Shown piece after piece: positions 46,832-57,999 of a stretch of DNA of 64,000 nt. Below the pieces are notes generated by a model, which was given only the letters and a program-made list of their open reading frames with translations, had not been told where the DNA came from and did no database searches. How positions within the stretch are numbered: the stretch's first letter is position 1; every line of letters starts with the position of its first letter. This DNA is from Notamacropus eugenii (taxonomy: Eukaryota > Chordata > Mammalia > Diprotodontia > Macropodidae): contig NC_092872.1 of NCBI RefSeq assembly GCF_028372415.1, positions 279,065,206 to 279,129,205 on the forward strand, written 5' to 3'. The translations under genes were made by a program, and so were the position numbers.

Positions 46832-49800
46832 GGGCAGAGCCAAGGTGGTGGAGAAAAGGCAGTGTCTTTCATGAGCTCTCCCCCAAACCCCTCTGAACAC
46901 CTTTAAATAATACCATAAAACAATTCCTGGAGAAGCAGAACCCACAAAAGGATGGGGTGAAATAATTTTCCAGTCAGAGACAACTTAGAAGGTCAACAAG
47001 AAAGGTCTGTAGCACCTGGGTAAGAGTGGAACACGGACTGTGCCCCAGCAAAGTAGGAGCAGGCTTTGGGAGCCATTGAATCACTGCAGCAGCAACAGTA
47101 GCATGGTAAATGGTAAGGGGATAAAATAACTAGTCAGGAGGAGATTACAGTGCTTTGCTAGCACTGAGGCAGGACTCTGTTGCTTTGCCTATACTTAGAT
47201 CTGGGGTCCCAATTTTCAGCGGCAGTCACAGGGTGAGGAGGAGCACTAGCACCCAGAGCTTTTGGCTGCAATGGAGTGGAGACCCTCCTCATAGTTCCAG
47301 GGCAGAAAAGAGTGCTTGTGGTCACTCATAGAATGGAGCACAGGTCAGAAGAACAGTAAGCATACCTCTCTTTAGATCATATCACCTTGGAAGAATTCAA
47401 AACTTACAGGTCCCTAGAAGCATTTCTGAAAACAGGGGCACAAAATCTCTGAAGCTTGGGACAGTGTCCCCTCCACCCTGGAAGCAGAATCCTACTTTAT
47501 TAAAGAGTTAAACATCAAGAAATAGGTTGGGAGAGTGAGCAAACAACAGAAAAAATTCTGACCATAGAAAGTTACTATAATGACAAGGAAGATCAAAACA
47601 CACACTTAGAAGAAGATAATGAAATCAAAGCTCCTATACCCAAAACCTCCAAGAAAAATATGAATTGGTCTCAGGCTACAGAAAAGCTCAAAAATGATTT
47701 TGAAAGTCAATGATTCAAGATAATCATGAAAAACAAGTCAACAACTTGGTAAAGGAGATTAAAAAAATACATTAAAAAACAGACTAGGCCAAATGGTAAA
47801 AGAAGTACAAAAAGCCATTGAGGAGAAGAATGCCTTAAAAAGCAGAATTGGCCAAATATAAAAAGAGGCACAAAAAATTCACTGAACAAAAAAACTCCTT
47901 AAAAAGTAGAATTGACCAAATGGAAAAGGATCTACAAAAGCTTGCTGAAGGAAATAATTCCTTAAAAATTAGAATTAAGCAAATGGAAGCTAATGACTTT
48001 ATGAGAAACCAAGAAAGCACAAAACAAAATCAAAAGAATGAAAAAATAGAAAATAATGTGAAATATCTCATTGGAAAAAGCAACTGACCTGGAAGATAGG
48101 TCCAGGAGAGAAAATTTAAGAGTTATTGGACTACTTGAAAGTTATGATTTAAAAAAAGAGCCTAGACACCATCTTTCAAGAAATTATCAAGGAAAACTGC
48201 CCTGATATTCTAGAACCAGAGGGTAAAACAGAAATTGAAAGAACTCACAGATCACTTCCTGAAAGAGATCCCAAAATAAAAACTCCCAGAAATATTATAG
48301 CCAAATTCCAGAACTCCCAGATCAAGGTAAAAATATTGCATGCAACTAGAAAGAAACAATTCAAATATTATGGAGCCACAGTAGGGATAACACAAGATTT
48401 ATCTGTTTCTACTTTAAAGGATCAGAGGGCTTGGGATATGATATTCTGGAGGGCAAAGGAGTTAGGATTACAACCAAGAATCACTTACCCAGCAAAACTA
48501 AGTAAAATCCTTCAGTGGAAAAAATGGATATTCAATGAGATAGAGGACCTCAAGCATTCTTGATGAAAAGACCAGAGCTGAATAGAAAATTTGACTTTCA
48601 AACACAACACTCAAGAGAAGCACAAAAAGGCAAACAGGAAAGGTAAATCATAAAGGACTTAGTGAGGTTAAACTGTTTACATTCCTATATGGTAAGATGA
48701 TACTTGTAATTCATAAAATTTTCCTTATTGTTAAGTCAGTTTGAAGAAATATGTATAGACAGAGGGCACAAGTGTAAGTTGAATATGAAGGGATGATATT
48801 CAAAAAAATGAAATTAAAGTATGAAAGAGGAATGTACTAGGAGAAAGGGAAATAGAGAAGTAGATTGGGTAAATTATCTCACATAAAAGAGACAAGGAAA
48901 AGCTTTTACAGTGGAGGGAAAAAGGGGAGAGAAAAGGAGGAGTGATGGACCTTACTCTCATCAAAATTACCTGAAAAATTACATATACACTCAATTGGGT
49001 ACAGAAATCTATCATACCCTACAGGAGAGTAGGGGAAAAGGATAAGAGAAGGGGGATAGTGATAGAATTGAGGGCAGTTTAGGGGAGGGGCTAGTTAGAA
49101 GCAAAAACTTTTGAGGAGGGACAGGGTGAAAGGAGAGAGAGAATAGAATAAATGGGGGGGATTGGATAGAGGAAAATTCAATTAGCAATAGTAACTGTGA
49201 AAAAACTTTTGAAGCAAGTTTCACTGATAAAGGCCTCATTTCTCAAATATGTAGAGAACTGAGTCAGATTTATAAAAGTGAAAGCCATTCCCCACTTGAT
49301 AAATAATCAAAAGTTATGAAGTTTACATATGAAGTAAACAAAGCTATCTATAAGCCATATGAAAAAAGGCTCTAACTTACTATTGATTGGAAAAATGCAA
49401 ATCGAAACAATTCTGAGATACTACCCTATACCTATTGGACTAGCTAGTAGGACAGAAAAGGAAAATGACAAATGTAGAAGGGGTTGTGGTGAAAATGAGA
49501 CATTAATGCACTGTTGGTGGAATTGTGAACTGATGCAACCATTCTGTAGAGCAATTTGGAACTATTCCCAAAGACCTATGAAACCACGCATACCCTTTGA
49601 CCTAGTAACACCACTACTAGGTCTATACCCAAAAAGAGTTAAAAAAAAAAAAAAAAGAAAAAGGACCTACATGTACAAAAATATTTATAGCAGCTCTTTT
49701 CTGGGGGCAAAGAATTGGAAATTGTGGGGGATGCCCATCAATTGGTGAATGACTGAACAAATTGTGATATGTAGTTATGATGGAATATTATTGTGCTATA

Positions 49801-50318
49801 AGAAATGAAGAGTAAGATGCTCTCAGCAAAACTGGAAAGACTTACATGAGCTGATGCAAGGTGAAATGTATTGTGTACAAAGTAATTGCAATATTGTAAT
49901 ATGATCAGCTGTGAATGACTCAGCTATTCTCAGCAGTATAATGATCGAAGATAACTCTGAAGGACTTATGACAAAAAATGCTATCCATCCCCAGAGAAAA
50001 AACTGATGGAGTCTGAATACAAATGGAAGCAGGCTTTTGTTTATTCTCTTTATTTTTCTTAAGGTTTTTTTGGTCTATATTTTCTCTTACAACATGACTA
50101 ATATGGAAATATTTTACATGACTATGCATGTATAACTTATATCATATTTCTTGTCTTTTCAATGAGGGGGAATGGGGAGGGAGGGAGGGAGAAAATTTGG
50201 AATTCAGAGTTTTAAAAACAGATATTAATAACTGTTTTTACATGTAGCTGGAAAAAAAGCACTAAATAAATTTTAAAAAGAGGAAAGTAAAAGCAAGAAT
50301 TAAAAACAAAATTAAAAC
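46832..50318 (+). mobile_element. Internally deleted L1 / HAL1-like element with both ends
   Basis: Begins with the L1 5' terminus GGGCAGAGCCAAGGTGGTGG. A 5' UTR follows to about 47500, then broken ORF1-like coding: a Lys/Glu coiled-coil (47848-48087, e.g. EQKNSLKSRIDQMEKDL) and a C-terminal piece (48336-48563, ITYPAKLSKILQ). Purine-rich sequence runs from 48600 to 49190, then ORF2 C-terminus (49360-49750, HCWWNCELMQPFCRAIWNY) and a 3' UTR with AATAAA near 50269 and an A-rich tail. Endonuclease and reverse-transcriptase domains are absent. Confidence 0.8.
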
Positions 50319-50410
50319 ATAAAAACACCTATTGTTACCCTTTGACCCAGCAATACCACTACTAGGCCTGTATCTCAAAGAGGGAAAAAAGAGAAAAAGA
50401 TTTTTTTTTA
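50319..50410 (+). mobile_element. Older L1 fragment, middle part
   Basis: TTACCCTTTGACCCAGCAAT, then ACTACTAGGCCTGTATCTCA continue the L1 broken at 46831. It stops at a poly-T near 50400. Confidence 0.75.
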
Positions 50411-50707
50411 AACTCACAACAGGGAACAAATGTACTATGCATCACAAGTCATAATTCCTGTGTTTCCATCAATGTCATGAATTTTAATAAACTGGGATAT
50501 GTAGACAGTCACAATTTCATGTATCCTCCAAGGAGTCAAACTTGTTTAATAGGCCCTATATGTAAAATTAAGGAAGGTTTACAGATCAAGCCCTTCAGAG
50601 GGCACACCATGTACTAATTTCTGAGGAGAGATGTGTTTATCAGCAAGATCACCAAGAAAACTCAGGAAACGTAAATACCATGAAACAAAAAACCACAATA
50701 ATTATCA
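50411..50707. other. Segment interrupting the older L1
   Basis: About 300 bp with no L1 similarity, following nine T residues. The L1 resumes after it with ACTTATAGCAGCTCCTTTTG. Family unknown. Confidence 0.5.
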
Positions 50708-51312
50708 TATACGAAATACTTATAGCAGCTCCTTTTGTGGGGGCAAATTGAGGGGATGCCTATCAGATGGGGGTAGCTGAGCAAGTTGCAGTATATGATC
50801 GTGATGGAAAGCTATTGTGCTATAAGAAATGACTAATAGGATGATGCTGGAAAAACTTAGAAAGACTTAGATGAACTGATGAAAAATGAAGTGAAACAGA
50901 ACTGGAGAACATGGTACACATTAATGGCAATATTGTATGAAGATGATCAACTGTGAATGACTTAGCAATTCTAGATGATCCAAGTGATACAAGACAATTC
51001 CAAGGACTTATGAAAAATAAAATGCTGTCTACTTCCAGAGAAAGAACTGGTGGAATATGAATGCAGATCAAAGCTTACTGTTTTTACATTGTTTTGGGGT
51101 TGGTTTTTTTTTTGGTCTGTTTTTCTTTTACAATATGACTAACGGAGCTATGTTTTGCAAGATTGCACATGAATAACCTATATCAAATTGCTTACCATCT
51201 CAGGGAGGGAGAAAAAAGGGAGGGAGGGAATTAGGAACTCAAAACTAAAAAAAAATGTTAAAAATCTTTTTTGCATGCAATTGGGAAAAATAAAATATTA
51301 TCTAAAAAAAGA
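50708..51312 (+). mobile_element. Older L1 fragment, right part and 3' end
   Basis: CTTATAGCAGCTCCTTTTGT, GAAATGACTAATAGGATGAT, AGAGAAAGAACTGGTGGAAT and a final AAAATAAAATATTATCT. It completes the 3' end of the L1 whose left part lies at 46757. Confidence 0.8.
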
Positions 51313-51469
51313 ATCAGAGAAAGGAGGTAATTCTTGGAGTAGCTTTTCTGTGGATAAATTATCAAAGGGCATGGGCAAGAATTGCCTTCAATGAAAAAGC
51401 GTGGATGGGTTTTGGAAAGTTCTAGAAAAGGCTGTATCAATATTCATAAAGTCATGAATTCAATCAGTC

Positions 51470-51730
51470 CATAACAAAGCATTTATTATGTACCAGCTAG
51501 GGGCCAGGTATGATGCACAGAGCATATAAAGACCCCAAACTGGTATAATTCCAGCCCTCAAGGAGCTTACCCTCTGTTGATTCATCAGAATATCAAAGGA
51601 CAGTCTCTGATTCTATCTGCCTTAGCAGAATGTCAGATCCTTAAGGTCAGAGACTGTAGCTGTTTTCATCTTTGTATCACTAAAGTGACTTGCACACAGA
51701 TGGTGCTTAATAAATGTTTAATGATTTGAA
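51470..51730 (+). repeat. L2 LINE 3' end
   Basis: AAAGCATTTATTATGTACCA, CAGCCCTCAAGGAGCTTACC, TCAGATCCTTAAGGTCAGAG and GATGGTGCTTAATAAATGTT are in full L2 order. One of the better-preserved L2 copies. Confidence 0.75.
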
Positions 51731-52384
51731 CTCAAAGGTCATCCAGATGTACTTGAAGATTTGCAGTGATGTGGAGTTTATTCCTAAAGCAGCTTCTTTT
51801 ACTTTGGAACAAATCTTGACATGAGGAGGCTTTTCCATATATTGAATTTCTCTGAATCTTCCTCATTATTCAAAGAGTTTAGTGTTTGCTTGAGGAGTGA
51901 CCTTGGAGTCCACAGGAGTGGAATAAAGCTTAGCAGTGGGTGGTGCCTCTATGGCCAGCTCTGGCAATTCTATGGAACTGGATGGTGACGCAGTCTTGCC
52001 AGTTCATTCTCCAAGGGCTTTTTTTAGTCTCTTAAACTGATTATTTTTAACAGGAACACAATTTCCATTTGTAAGAAAAGCCAACTTCTGCCCAGTCAGA
52101 GAAGAGTTTTCAAGGAAACTTTATTTTTAAAGTTTTCAGATTTTCAATCTGTGTGTGATTTGAACTGCTAAATGCTGCACCTTGAAGACTTGGGACCATT
52201 GCTTTGCAGTGAAAGAGTTGGAGAGTAGAGTCAACCTTTCGTAGCACGAATTTCAATATAACTGGTAGCTGAAAGTCTTTATTTTCCCAACTTCCTCCTT
52301 TCTCAATTAATTTTATTTAATATAAGCACCCAGATATTGAGATTCTCAGTTCTAATGATTTGGTCAATTACTTATAACTAAAAT
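51731..52384. other. Unassigned intergenic DNA
   Basis: No recognised feature; mixed composition. Confidence 0.4.
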
Positions 52385-52585
52385 TTTCAGTCTTCCTCCC
52401 TGCTTCCCTTCCTTCTTTCTTTCTTTTCTCCTTCTCTCCCTCCCTCCCTTTTTTCCTTTCTTTCTTCCTCCCTCTTTTGTTCCCTTCCTTCTTTCCTACT
52501 TTCCTTCCTAGCCTGGGCAAGATAGGAAGACAGATAGGAAGGAAGGAACGATGGAAAGGAAAGAAGGAAAGAAAGGGAAGGGGAT
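52385..52585. repeat. Polypyrimidine tract followed by complementary polypurine tract
   Basis: 52385-52510 is almost pure C/T (TTCC, TTTC, CTCCC units). After a spacer containing CTAGCCTGGGCAAG, 52525-52582 is almost pure A/G (GGAAGGAAGGAA, GAAAGGAAAGAAGG). The two can pair as a large imperfect hairpin. Confidence 0.85.
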
Positions 52586-52754
52586 AGACTTTAGAGAGCT
52601 AAATGCCTGACCGTGTCTTCCAACTTAGAAGTACCATGGGACTAAATGAAAGAAAGCGGAATTTTATTTCAGTCGTGGTCTCTCAGTATATGGGAAGGAC
52701 TTCTCAGGATTCTAGGACCGTATGTCTAGAGTGAGTGAGAAAAAAGCCCTTGGA

Positions 52755-52890
52755 TATGGAGATCGAGGATCCAGGTTCCTTCTTGTCTCCCTTACTGACT
52801 AGGGGTGTGATCTTGTGGGTGTTAGCTCACTTCCCTCTATCTCTCTTTCCTCATCTGTAAAATGGGTAGGAGTTGTACTGAATGACCTCT
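52755..52890 (+). repeat. MIR/MON1-type SINE
   Basis: GATCGAGGATCCAGGTTCCT, CTAGGGGTGTGATCTTGTGG, TTCCTCATCTGTAAAATGGG and CTGAATGACCTCTTCTAGAT are in order. Confidence 0.7.
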
Positions 52891-52904
52891 TCTAGATTTA
52901 TAAT

Positions 52905-53090
52905 CATGATCTTAGAGTTGGAAGAGACCTCAGAAGCCATTTAGTTCAACCCCTTTGTTTCACAGGTGAGAGAGCTGAGGTATAGAGAGATGGAATGATT
53001 TGTCCAAGGTCACCCAAGTAGCAAGTGTCAGAGGTGGGATCTGAACCCAACTCCTCAGACTTCAGGTCATTTTTACCCCTGTATCACTTT
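52905..53090 (+). repeat. MIR/THER1-like SINE
   Basis: TTAGAGTTGGAAGAGACCTC, TTCACAGGTGAGAGAGCTGA, GTCCAAGGTCACCCAAGTAG, GGATCTGAACCCAACTCCTC. A near full-length core; an additional similar fragment follows at 53120-53240. Confidence 0.8.
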
Positions 53091-53119
53091 ATCATGGAGA
53101 ATGGGTTCTGTTAATGCTT

Positions 53120-53240
53120 CAGTTACATACACAGAACTTAAGTGACTGACTCATGGTCATGGAGCTAATAAATACCAGAAGCTGGATTTGCACCCAGGTC
53201 TCTGGCTTTTAAACCCAGCACTCTATCCACTACATATTTT
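53120..53240 (+). repeat. SINE-core fragment
   Basis: CTTAAGTGACTGACTCATGG, AGCTGGATTTGCACCCAGGT and CAGCACTCTATCCACTAC form the 3' half of the same family. Confidence 0.6.
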
Positions 53241-54019
53241 TAGTACTTAATGCTTGTGAAAAATGCAGTGTGCCATCTTTTGAAACTAAAGTGACTGTGC
53301 TGAAGGGTAGCTTGAGTACTGAGAGCCCTGCGCAGGAAAATGCTTTCTTTGCTAGAGAAGCTAGTTTCTGTGCTCCTGAGAAATCTTGTGAGCTAAATGT
53401 GCTGACAGAATGGTTCTCTAAGTTCTGCTGGTGTTCCAGTTGGCAGACGTCAGCCACGTTCTCTTTCCACCATCACTGGCAGGAGACCAAGAGTGCATAA
53501 GTGCAGTATAAGCTGAATTCATTCATTCGTTTATTTAAAAGCAGAACTGTGCTATTTATAAGAAATTTTTTGTAAACCAGTTTCAAACAGAGAATTTTTT
53601 AAAAAAGATGTGGAAAACCAAACAGACCCAGTACCAAACTCCCACCTTCTTGTCCGTGTGATGAATGCTGCATTGAAATACAGCTTTCACGAACAGATGC
53701 CCAGTATCATAAATTAGATCAAAATGTTTGTTTGGTCTCTTTAGAATGTTGCAAAGGTGAACATATAATTGACCAGACTGTGGGTTCTAGGAGGGCTTGT
53801 GTCTGGAGCCCCCATGGGTGTGCTAGATGTTGCTGGACTCTGTACTAGCACTGCCCAAAGTCAGCTATTTTGTGTTGTTCTGATTTCACTTCTCCAACTC
53901 CCCTTCCCCCAATGTATTTAAGAACTACAGGGACCTCAAAGGTTCGCTAGCCCAATGGGATTCCCTCTACAAAAACCGTGATAGTGTTCAGCCAGATTTC
54001 CTTGGCACCCTACAGTGAA
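53241..54019. other. Unassigned intergenic DNA
   Basis: Short chance open frames on both strands near 53230-53500. No family motif or splice context. Confidence 0.4.
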
Positions 54020-54210
54020 GCCAAAGATGTAGAGATGGAAGAGACTTTCAAGATTGCCCTCACATTTTACAGAAGGGGAAACTGAGGCTCATTGAGAGGA
54101 CACCACTTTCTCTAGGTCATATAGATACTAAACTGCAAGGGCCAGGATCCAGCATTCTTCATATAGGGCTCTTTCTTTATACCACCCAGTCTCTAGTCCC
54201 ACTCTGTTTG
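54020..54210 (+). repeat. MIR/THER1-like SINE
   Basis: TGTAGAGATGGAAGAGACTT, ACATTTTACAGAAGGGGAAA, CTGAGGCTCATTGAGAGGAC, CTAGGTCATATAGATACTAA. Confidence 0.65.
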
Positions 54211-54479
54211 CTGTTTCAAAGACACCAGTGGCAGACTAAGGGTGATGACAAGACTGAATCCCATGGGAGGACACTTTTATTATTGCTTCTTCTCAAAATC
54301 TGAGTAGATGGAGAGGGGGATGTATGAAAGTGCAGAAAATCAGAGAGAGAGAAAGAAAGACAGAAAGAGAGAATGGTGAGTGTTAATAAACTCTAAATAG
54401 GCCTCTCCTAGCTCTATAAAAGGATAATGGATGTAGGGAAAGTTGACTCCACTTTGGTCCCAAAAGGTGATGTCATTCA

Positions 54480-54640
54480 CTCATTCATTCATGGTACAAA
54501 TGCTTATTAAGCATGCACTGTGTGCCAGGGACCATGCAAGACCCTGGGATACAGGCAAAAATAGAAAGCAGACCCAGAGTACCCTGGAGGTCAAGCTGCT
54601 CAGAGAGCAAGAGGTGGCCCCTTGGAGAGCAGCTACCCAC
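54480..54640 (+). repeat. L2-like fragment
   Basis: TCATTCATTCATGGTACAAA, GCATGCACTGTGTGCCAGGG and CAAGACCCTGGGATACAGGC. Confidence 0.55.
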
Positions 54641-54789
54641 CATGGGAACAGGATGGGACATCGCAGGGATCCCTGGGTCTTCTGGGTGCCTCAACAGCCC
54701 CATGAGGAGTGGGCATAAGATGCTCCTCCAGACACCTACTGAATAGCCAAGGGACCAATCAGTGTCACTGGCCATTTTGTACAGTTGTG

Positions 54790-54925
54790 CATTGGCCCTG
54801 GAAGCCCAACTGGAATCTCAGCTTTGCCACTTGGTACCTCTCTTACCTCACCAAGAGACTTTCCCTTTCTAGTCCTCCATTTCCTTGCCTGTAAAATGAG
54901 AGGCTGGATCAGGCAACTCGATATT
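54790..54925 (+). repeat. MIR-type SINE fragment
   Basis: CTGGAATCTCAGCTTTGCCA, TCCTCCATTTCCTTGCCTGT and AAATGAGAGGCTGGATCAGG. Confidence 0.6.
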
Positions 54926-55052
54926 GTTGCCTGCCAGATTTGGGGCATCTGATTTCTCCCCTCCCCTGAATCTTTCCCAGCAGAAGCTAGGGAGCAGAGG
55001 GTCCTGGGCCCATGGGCCCCCCACCCCCTTGTGGCTTGTTCATTTTCCTCAC

Positions 55053-55238
55053 ATTCATAGCAAACTGGTAGCTGAGTTTTTGCAACCTGGCTCGACAAGT
55101 CTTGGAGTCCAGCTTTGTCATGGTCAGGGAGTCTCCTGCCTGTCTGCTGTCTGTGTAGGAGGCTTCATTTATGCAGTGTCCTGAGTTACGGAGGTCAGGC
55201 AAACATTTGGAGAAACAGCTCATCCAGTACAGTGACGC
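55053..55238 (-). other. Exon-like open segment of unknown identity
   Basis: On the minus strand, a 186-bp segment reads as 62 uninterrupted codons (ASLYWMSCFSKCLPDLRN through LDSKTCRARLQKLSYQFAMN). It is preceded by a pyrimidine tract ending in CCCTGAAG and followed by a GTGAGG donor-like site, so it would be a phase-0/0 exon. The enclosing open frame spans 54987-55454. I do not recognise the protein. A chance frame remains the simpler view; the composition is merely protein-like. Confidence 0.2.
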
Positions 55239-55569
55239 CTTCAGGGCAAGTTGGGGAAGGAAACAGAGCCCTACTTCTTGGCCCTGTCTGTTCTGCCAAC
55301 TGAATAGCCAAGTGGCCTCATGTATGTGGACAGAGGGGAGAGATGGTGTCACAGGAAACAGGCCACCCTCGGGATTCTCCAAACAGTCACAGACAGCTTG
55401 CTGGGCACAGAGCACTGACCAGCAGCTGGAAGGTGCTGCATGCCAAACTGACACCGGATACTAAGGGGCAGTGCTAGTGCCATGTCCAGGTGCCTGAGCT
55501 GTGCAGACATTTCCACTCTGAGCCTTGTTTTCCTTTCTGCCAAGAGGACACACAACCTTGTGTGCTCAC

Positions 55570-56290
55570 TCTTCAAACTGAAACTCGGTCTTGCCCCTTT
55601 CTGGGTTCTCTCCATGGCTTGCCTCTCCTCTTCTAAGAAGACTCTGTGCCATCTCTCCTCCACCATGTGCTATTTCCATTCTCCACACATTGGCCCAGCT
55701 TGTCTCCCATGTCTGGAAAGGTCTTCCTTCTGTCCTGGACCTTTCAGAATTCCTGTCTTCCTTCAAAGCTCAGCTCAAAGAACCATGAAAACTGCATGAG
55801 AGAGAGACTTGAAGACTCTCATTGGTGCCATGATGTCCCATGAGTCCAGAGGACTGAACATAAAGCTCCCACTCATTTCCCACCTGCCATTTTGAGAGAT
55901 GAAGATGAAGATGTATGTTCTCAGGCCAGTCTATTTGAGAATTGGTTTGGTTGGATAATGAATGCTTGCTATGAGGACTCTGCTTTTATTTACTTATATT
56001 TATCATTTAATGGGGGTAGGAAGGAAAAACAATGCAGTCTTATAAAAATAATTTAAAAAGTAGATTAAAAAACCTAGCCTAAGCTCTTCCTTCCACAAGA
56101 AAACTGTCCTGATTCAGCTTGTGTGCATTTGCATACATTTGCCCTTTATTTATGGTATGTGTTTATTCTTCTAAGAGAACATAGGTTCCTCCAGGGCCGG
56201 GACAATTTTGTTCTTACTTGATGTTCCCAGAGCCTAGATCATGGACTTCCTGGCACCTGGTAGACAATTATAAATGATTTTGATGAATGG
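55570..56290 (+). repeat. L2 LINE 3' region
   Basis: CTTCAAAGCTCAGCTCAAAG, CTTCCTTCCACAAGAAAACT, TTTATTTATGGTATGTGTTT, TCCTCCAGGGCCGGGACAAT and CAGAGCCTAGATCATGGACT are in L2 order, interrupted by unrelated DNA around 55800-56070. Confidence 0.65.
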
Positions 56291-56379
56291 ATTTGTTTAT
56301 TTTTCAAGGATGAGGCAACTCTACCCAGAAAAGGTAGCATTACTCACAGACAGTGACACTGGAGGTCCTAGGAAAAACA

Positions 56380-56880
56380 CCCCAAAAAAGAGTCATCCAA
56401 CCTCCAAGGAGCAGTGTGCTCCATTCTAGGAGAGCTCTCACTGTTACAAAGGTTTTTCAAACATCGATCCTAAATCTGCCTCCTAAGACTTCCCCTCATC
56501 ACTCCTGGTTCTGCCCTCTGGGGACAAACAGAATGAATCTGATCCTACTTCTGTAAAACAGCCCTTCAGATGCCAGAAGACAGCTAGTATGTCCTCCTGG
56601 GCCTCTTTTCTAGTTTGTGCCCTTGACCAGTTCACCCATGGCATGATCTCAAGATCCTTTGTCAATCTGGCTGCCTTCTGCTGGAGACCTTCCAGCTTTT
56701 CACTCTCCCACCTCAAATTTTCCTGGAACTAAACACACTACCCCAGATGTGTTCTGATCAAGGCCATGTACACATTATCTCATTTCAAATCCTGTGTTCT
56801 CTCGACAACCCTAGACTGTCTGGAATGTTAGGCTAAGGCATCTGCCCTTTTATTGGTAGGTGACAGAGAGCCATGGAAGG
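56380..56880 (-). mobile_element. Probable CR1/L3-related LINE fragment, antisense
   Basis: ACTCCTGGTTCTGCCCTCTG, CAGCCCTTCAGATGCCAGAA, GCATGATCTCAAGATCCTTT and CCAGATGTGTTCTGATCAAG follow the inverted non-coding/3' region that accompanies the CR1/L3 coding segment at 58.5-59.45 kb. Family assignment by pattern memory. Ends around 56760 with other repeat-like DNA to 56880. Confidence 0.45.
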
Positions 56881-56965
56881 ATTTTAAACAGAGTGGTGAC
56901 TGGATCAGATCTGGACCTACAACTGGAAAGCTGGGTTAGGTTTGGATAAGACTAGAAATTGAGAC

Positions 56966-57480
56966 TGTTAGAAATGCACCTGACACTGAATTTCAATATC
57001 AAGGTAATCTTTATTGAGAAAGTCCAGAGGATGGACACTTCTGGCTGGAAAAGGGCTCTGATCCTCTTCAGGAGGAGAGGGGACTGAATACAGAAGCAAG
57101 AAGGCTTTTAAATAGTTATCTCAGCACTGTTCTTCCCTTCAGACTTTAGATTGGGGTAGCTTCTCCTGGGTTACAATCTTCCTTATACTCCCCTCCCATA
57201 TTCCCTCTTTGCTATGTGTAAGCATGTAACCCCTCCCCCCATCATACGTTCCATGTTAAAAAATGGTGGCAATCTCCACCCTTAAGATGTGTCAGTTAAT
57301 ATTAATGAAGCTAATTAAGCATGTGTAATTGCATTTTGTCCTAGTAGACTAGTTAGCCCTGACCAGTTTGAGCTGGATTAGCCTATATCTTGGTTTTGAG
57401 GTCAAAGCAAATCCACTAACTTTAATTTGATTGGTTATAGGTACCTGCAAGGATATGGTTTCTTTGTGTTAGAAACACCT
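56966..57480. repeat. Segment bounded by imperfect direct repeats
   Basis: TGTTAGAAATGCACCT (56966-56981) and TGTTAGAAACACCT (57467-57480) bound about 485 bp starting with TTTATT-containing DNA. It could be an old retroposon or LTR-type insertion read antisense. Family unknown. Confidence 0.35.
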
Positions 57481-57999
57481 AAGAGGGTTGAACCCACATT
57501 TGTGGAGATTTAACCTTTGTCTAACTCTTACAAAGGCCAATCAGAAGACTACTTTAAAAGTCCAGAAAAGAGGCAGCGAAGCCTTGGTGCACATGGTGAT
57601 GGGGACAGGGACAGGAGGTGACAGGCTTGAGAGACTTCAGTCACCAGGACAGCTTCTAGGTTTGGTAGAAGAAGAAAGAAATGAACTTTAGATGAAGGAT
57701 GAGGAAGTGTATAGCCATAGACACTTCAGAGGGCTTGGGAATCATGAAGAAAGTCAGAGGTTGATTATGGTGAGGGGAAATTTGGGAGGCCCTGAGAAAT
57801 TGGAAAAGGAGGCAAAAGAGGGCCTTCATGGAAGAACTTGAAGAAAAAGGGAAAGACTCAAGGTGAAGGAGAATGATAAACTCAAGGGCTAAGAAAAGGC
57901 CTCAGGTTGGTAGGACAAGGGAAAGGAGGATGAGTGTGGCTTTCAAGGTGCTAAGTAGGGGAGGAGAGCTATGGAGCTCCCACCTCATCATAGGCAGAG
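57481..57999. other. Unassigned purine-rich DNA
   Basis: G/A-rich with short chance open frames. May be old L2 sequence. Confidence 0.35.

Noticed and set aside
55349..55666. Minus-strand 105-codon frame
   Set aside because: Partly antisense to an L2 element, with no motif.
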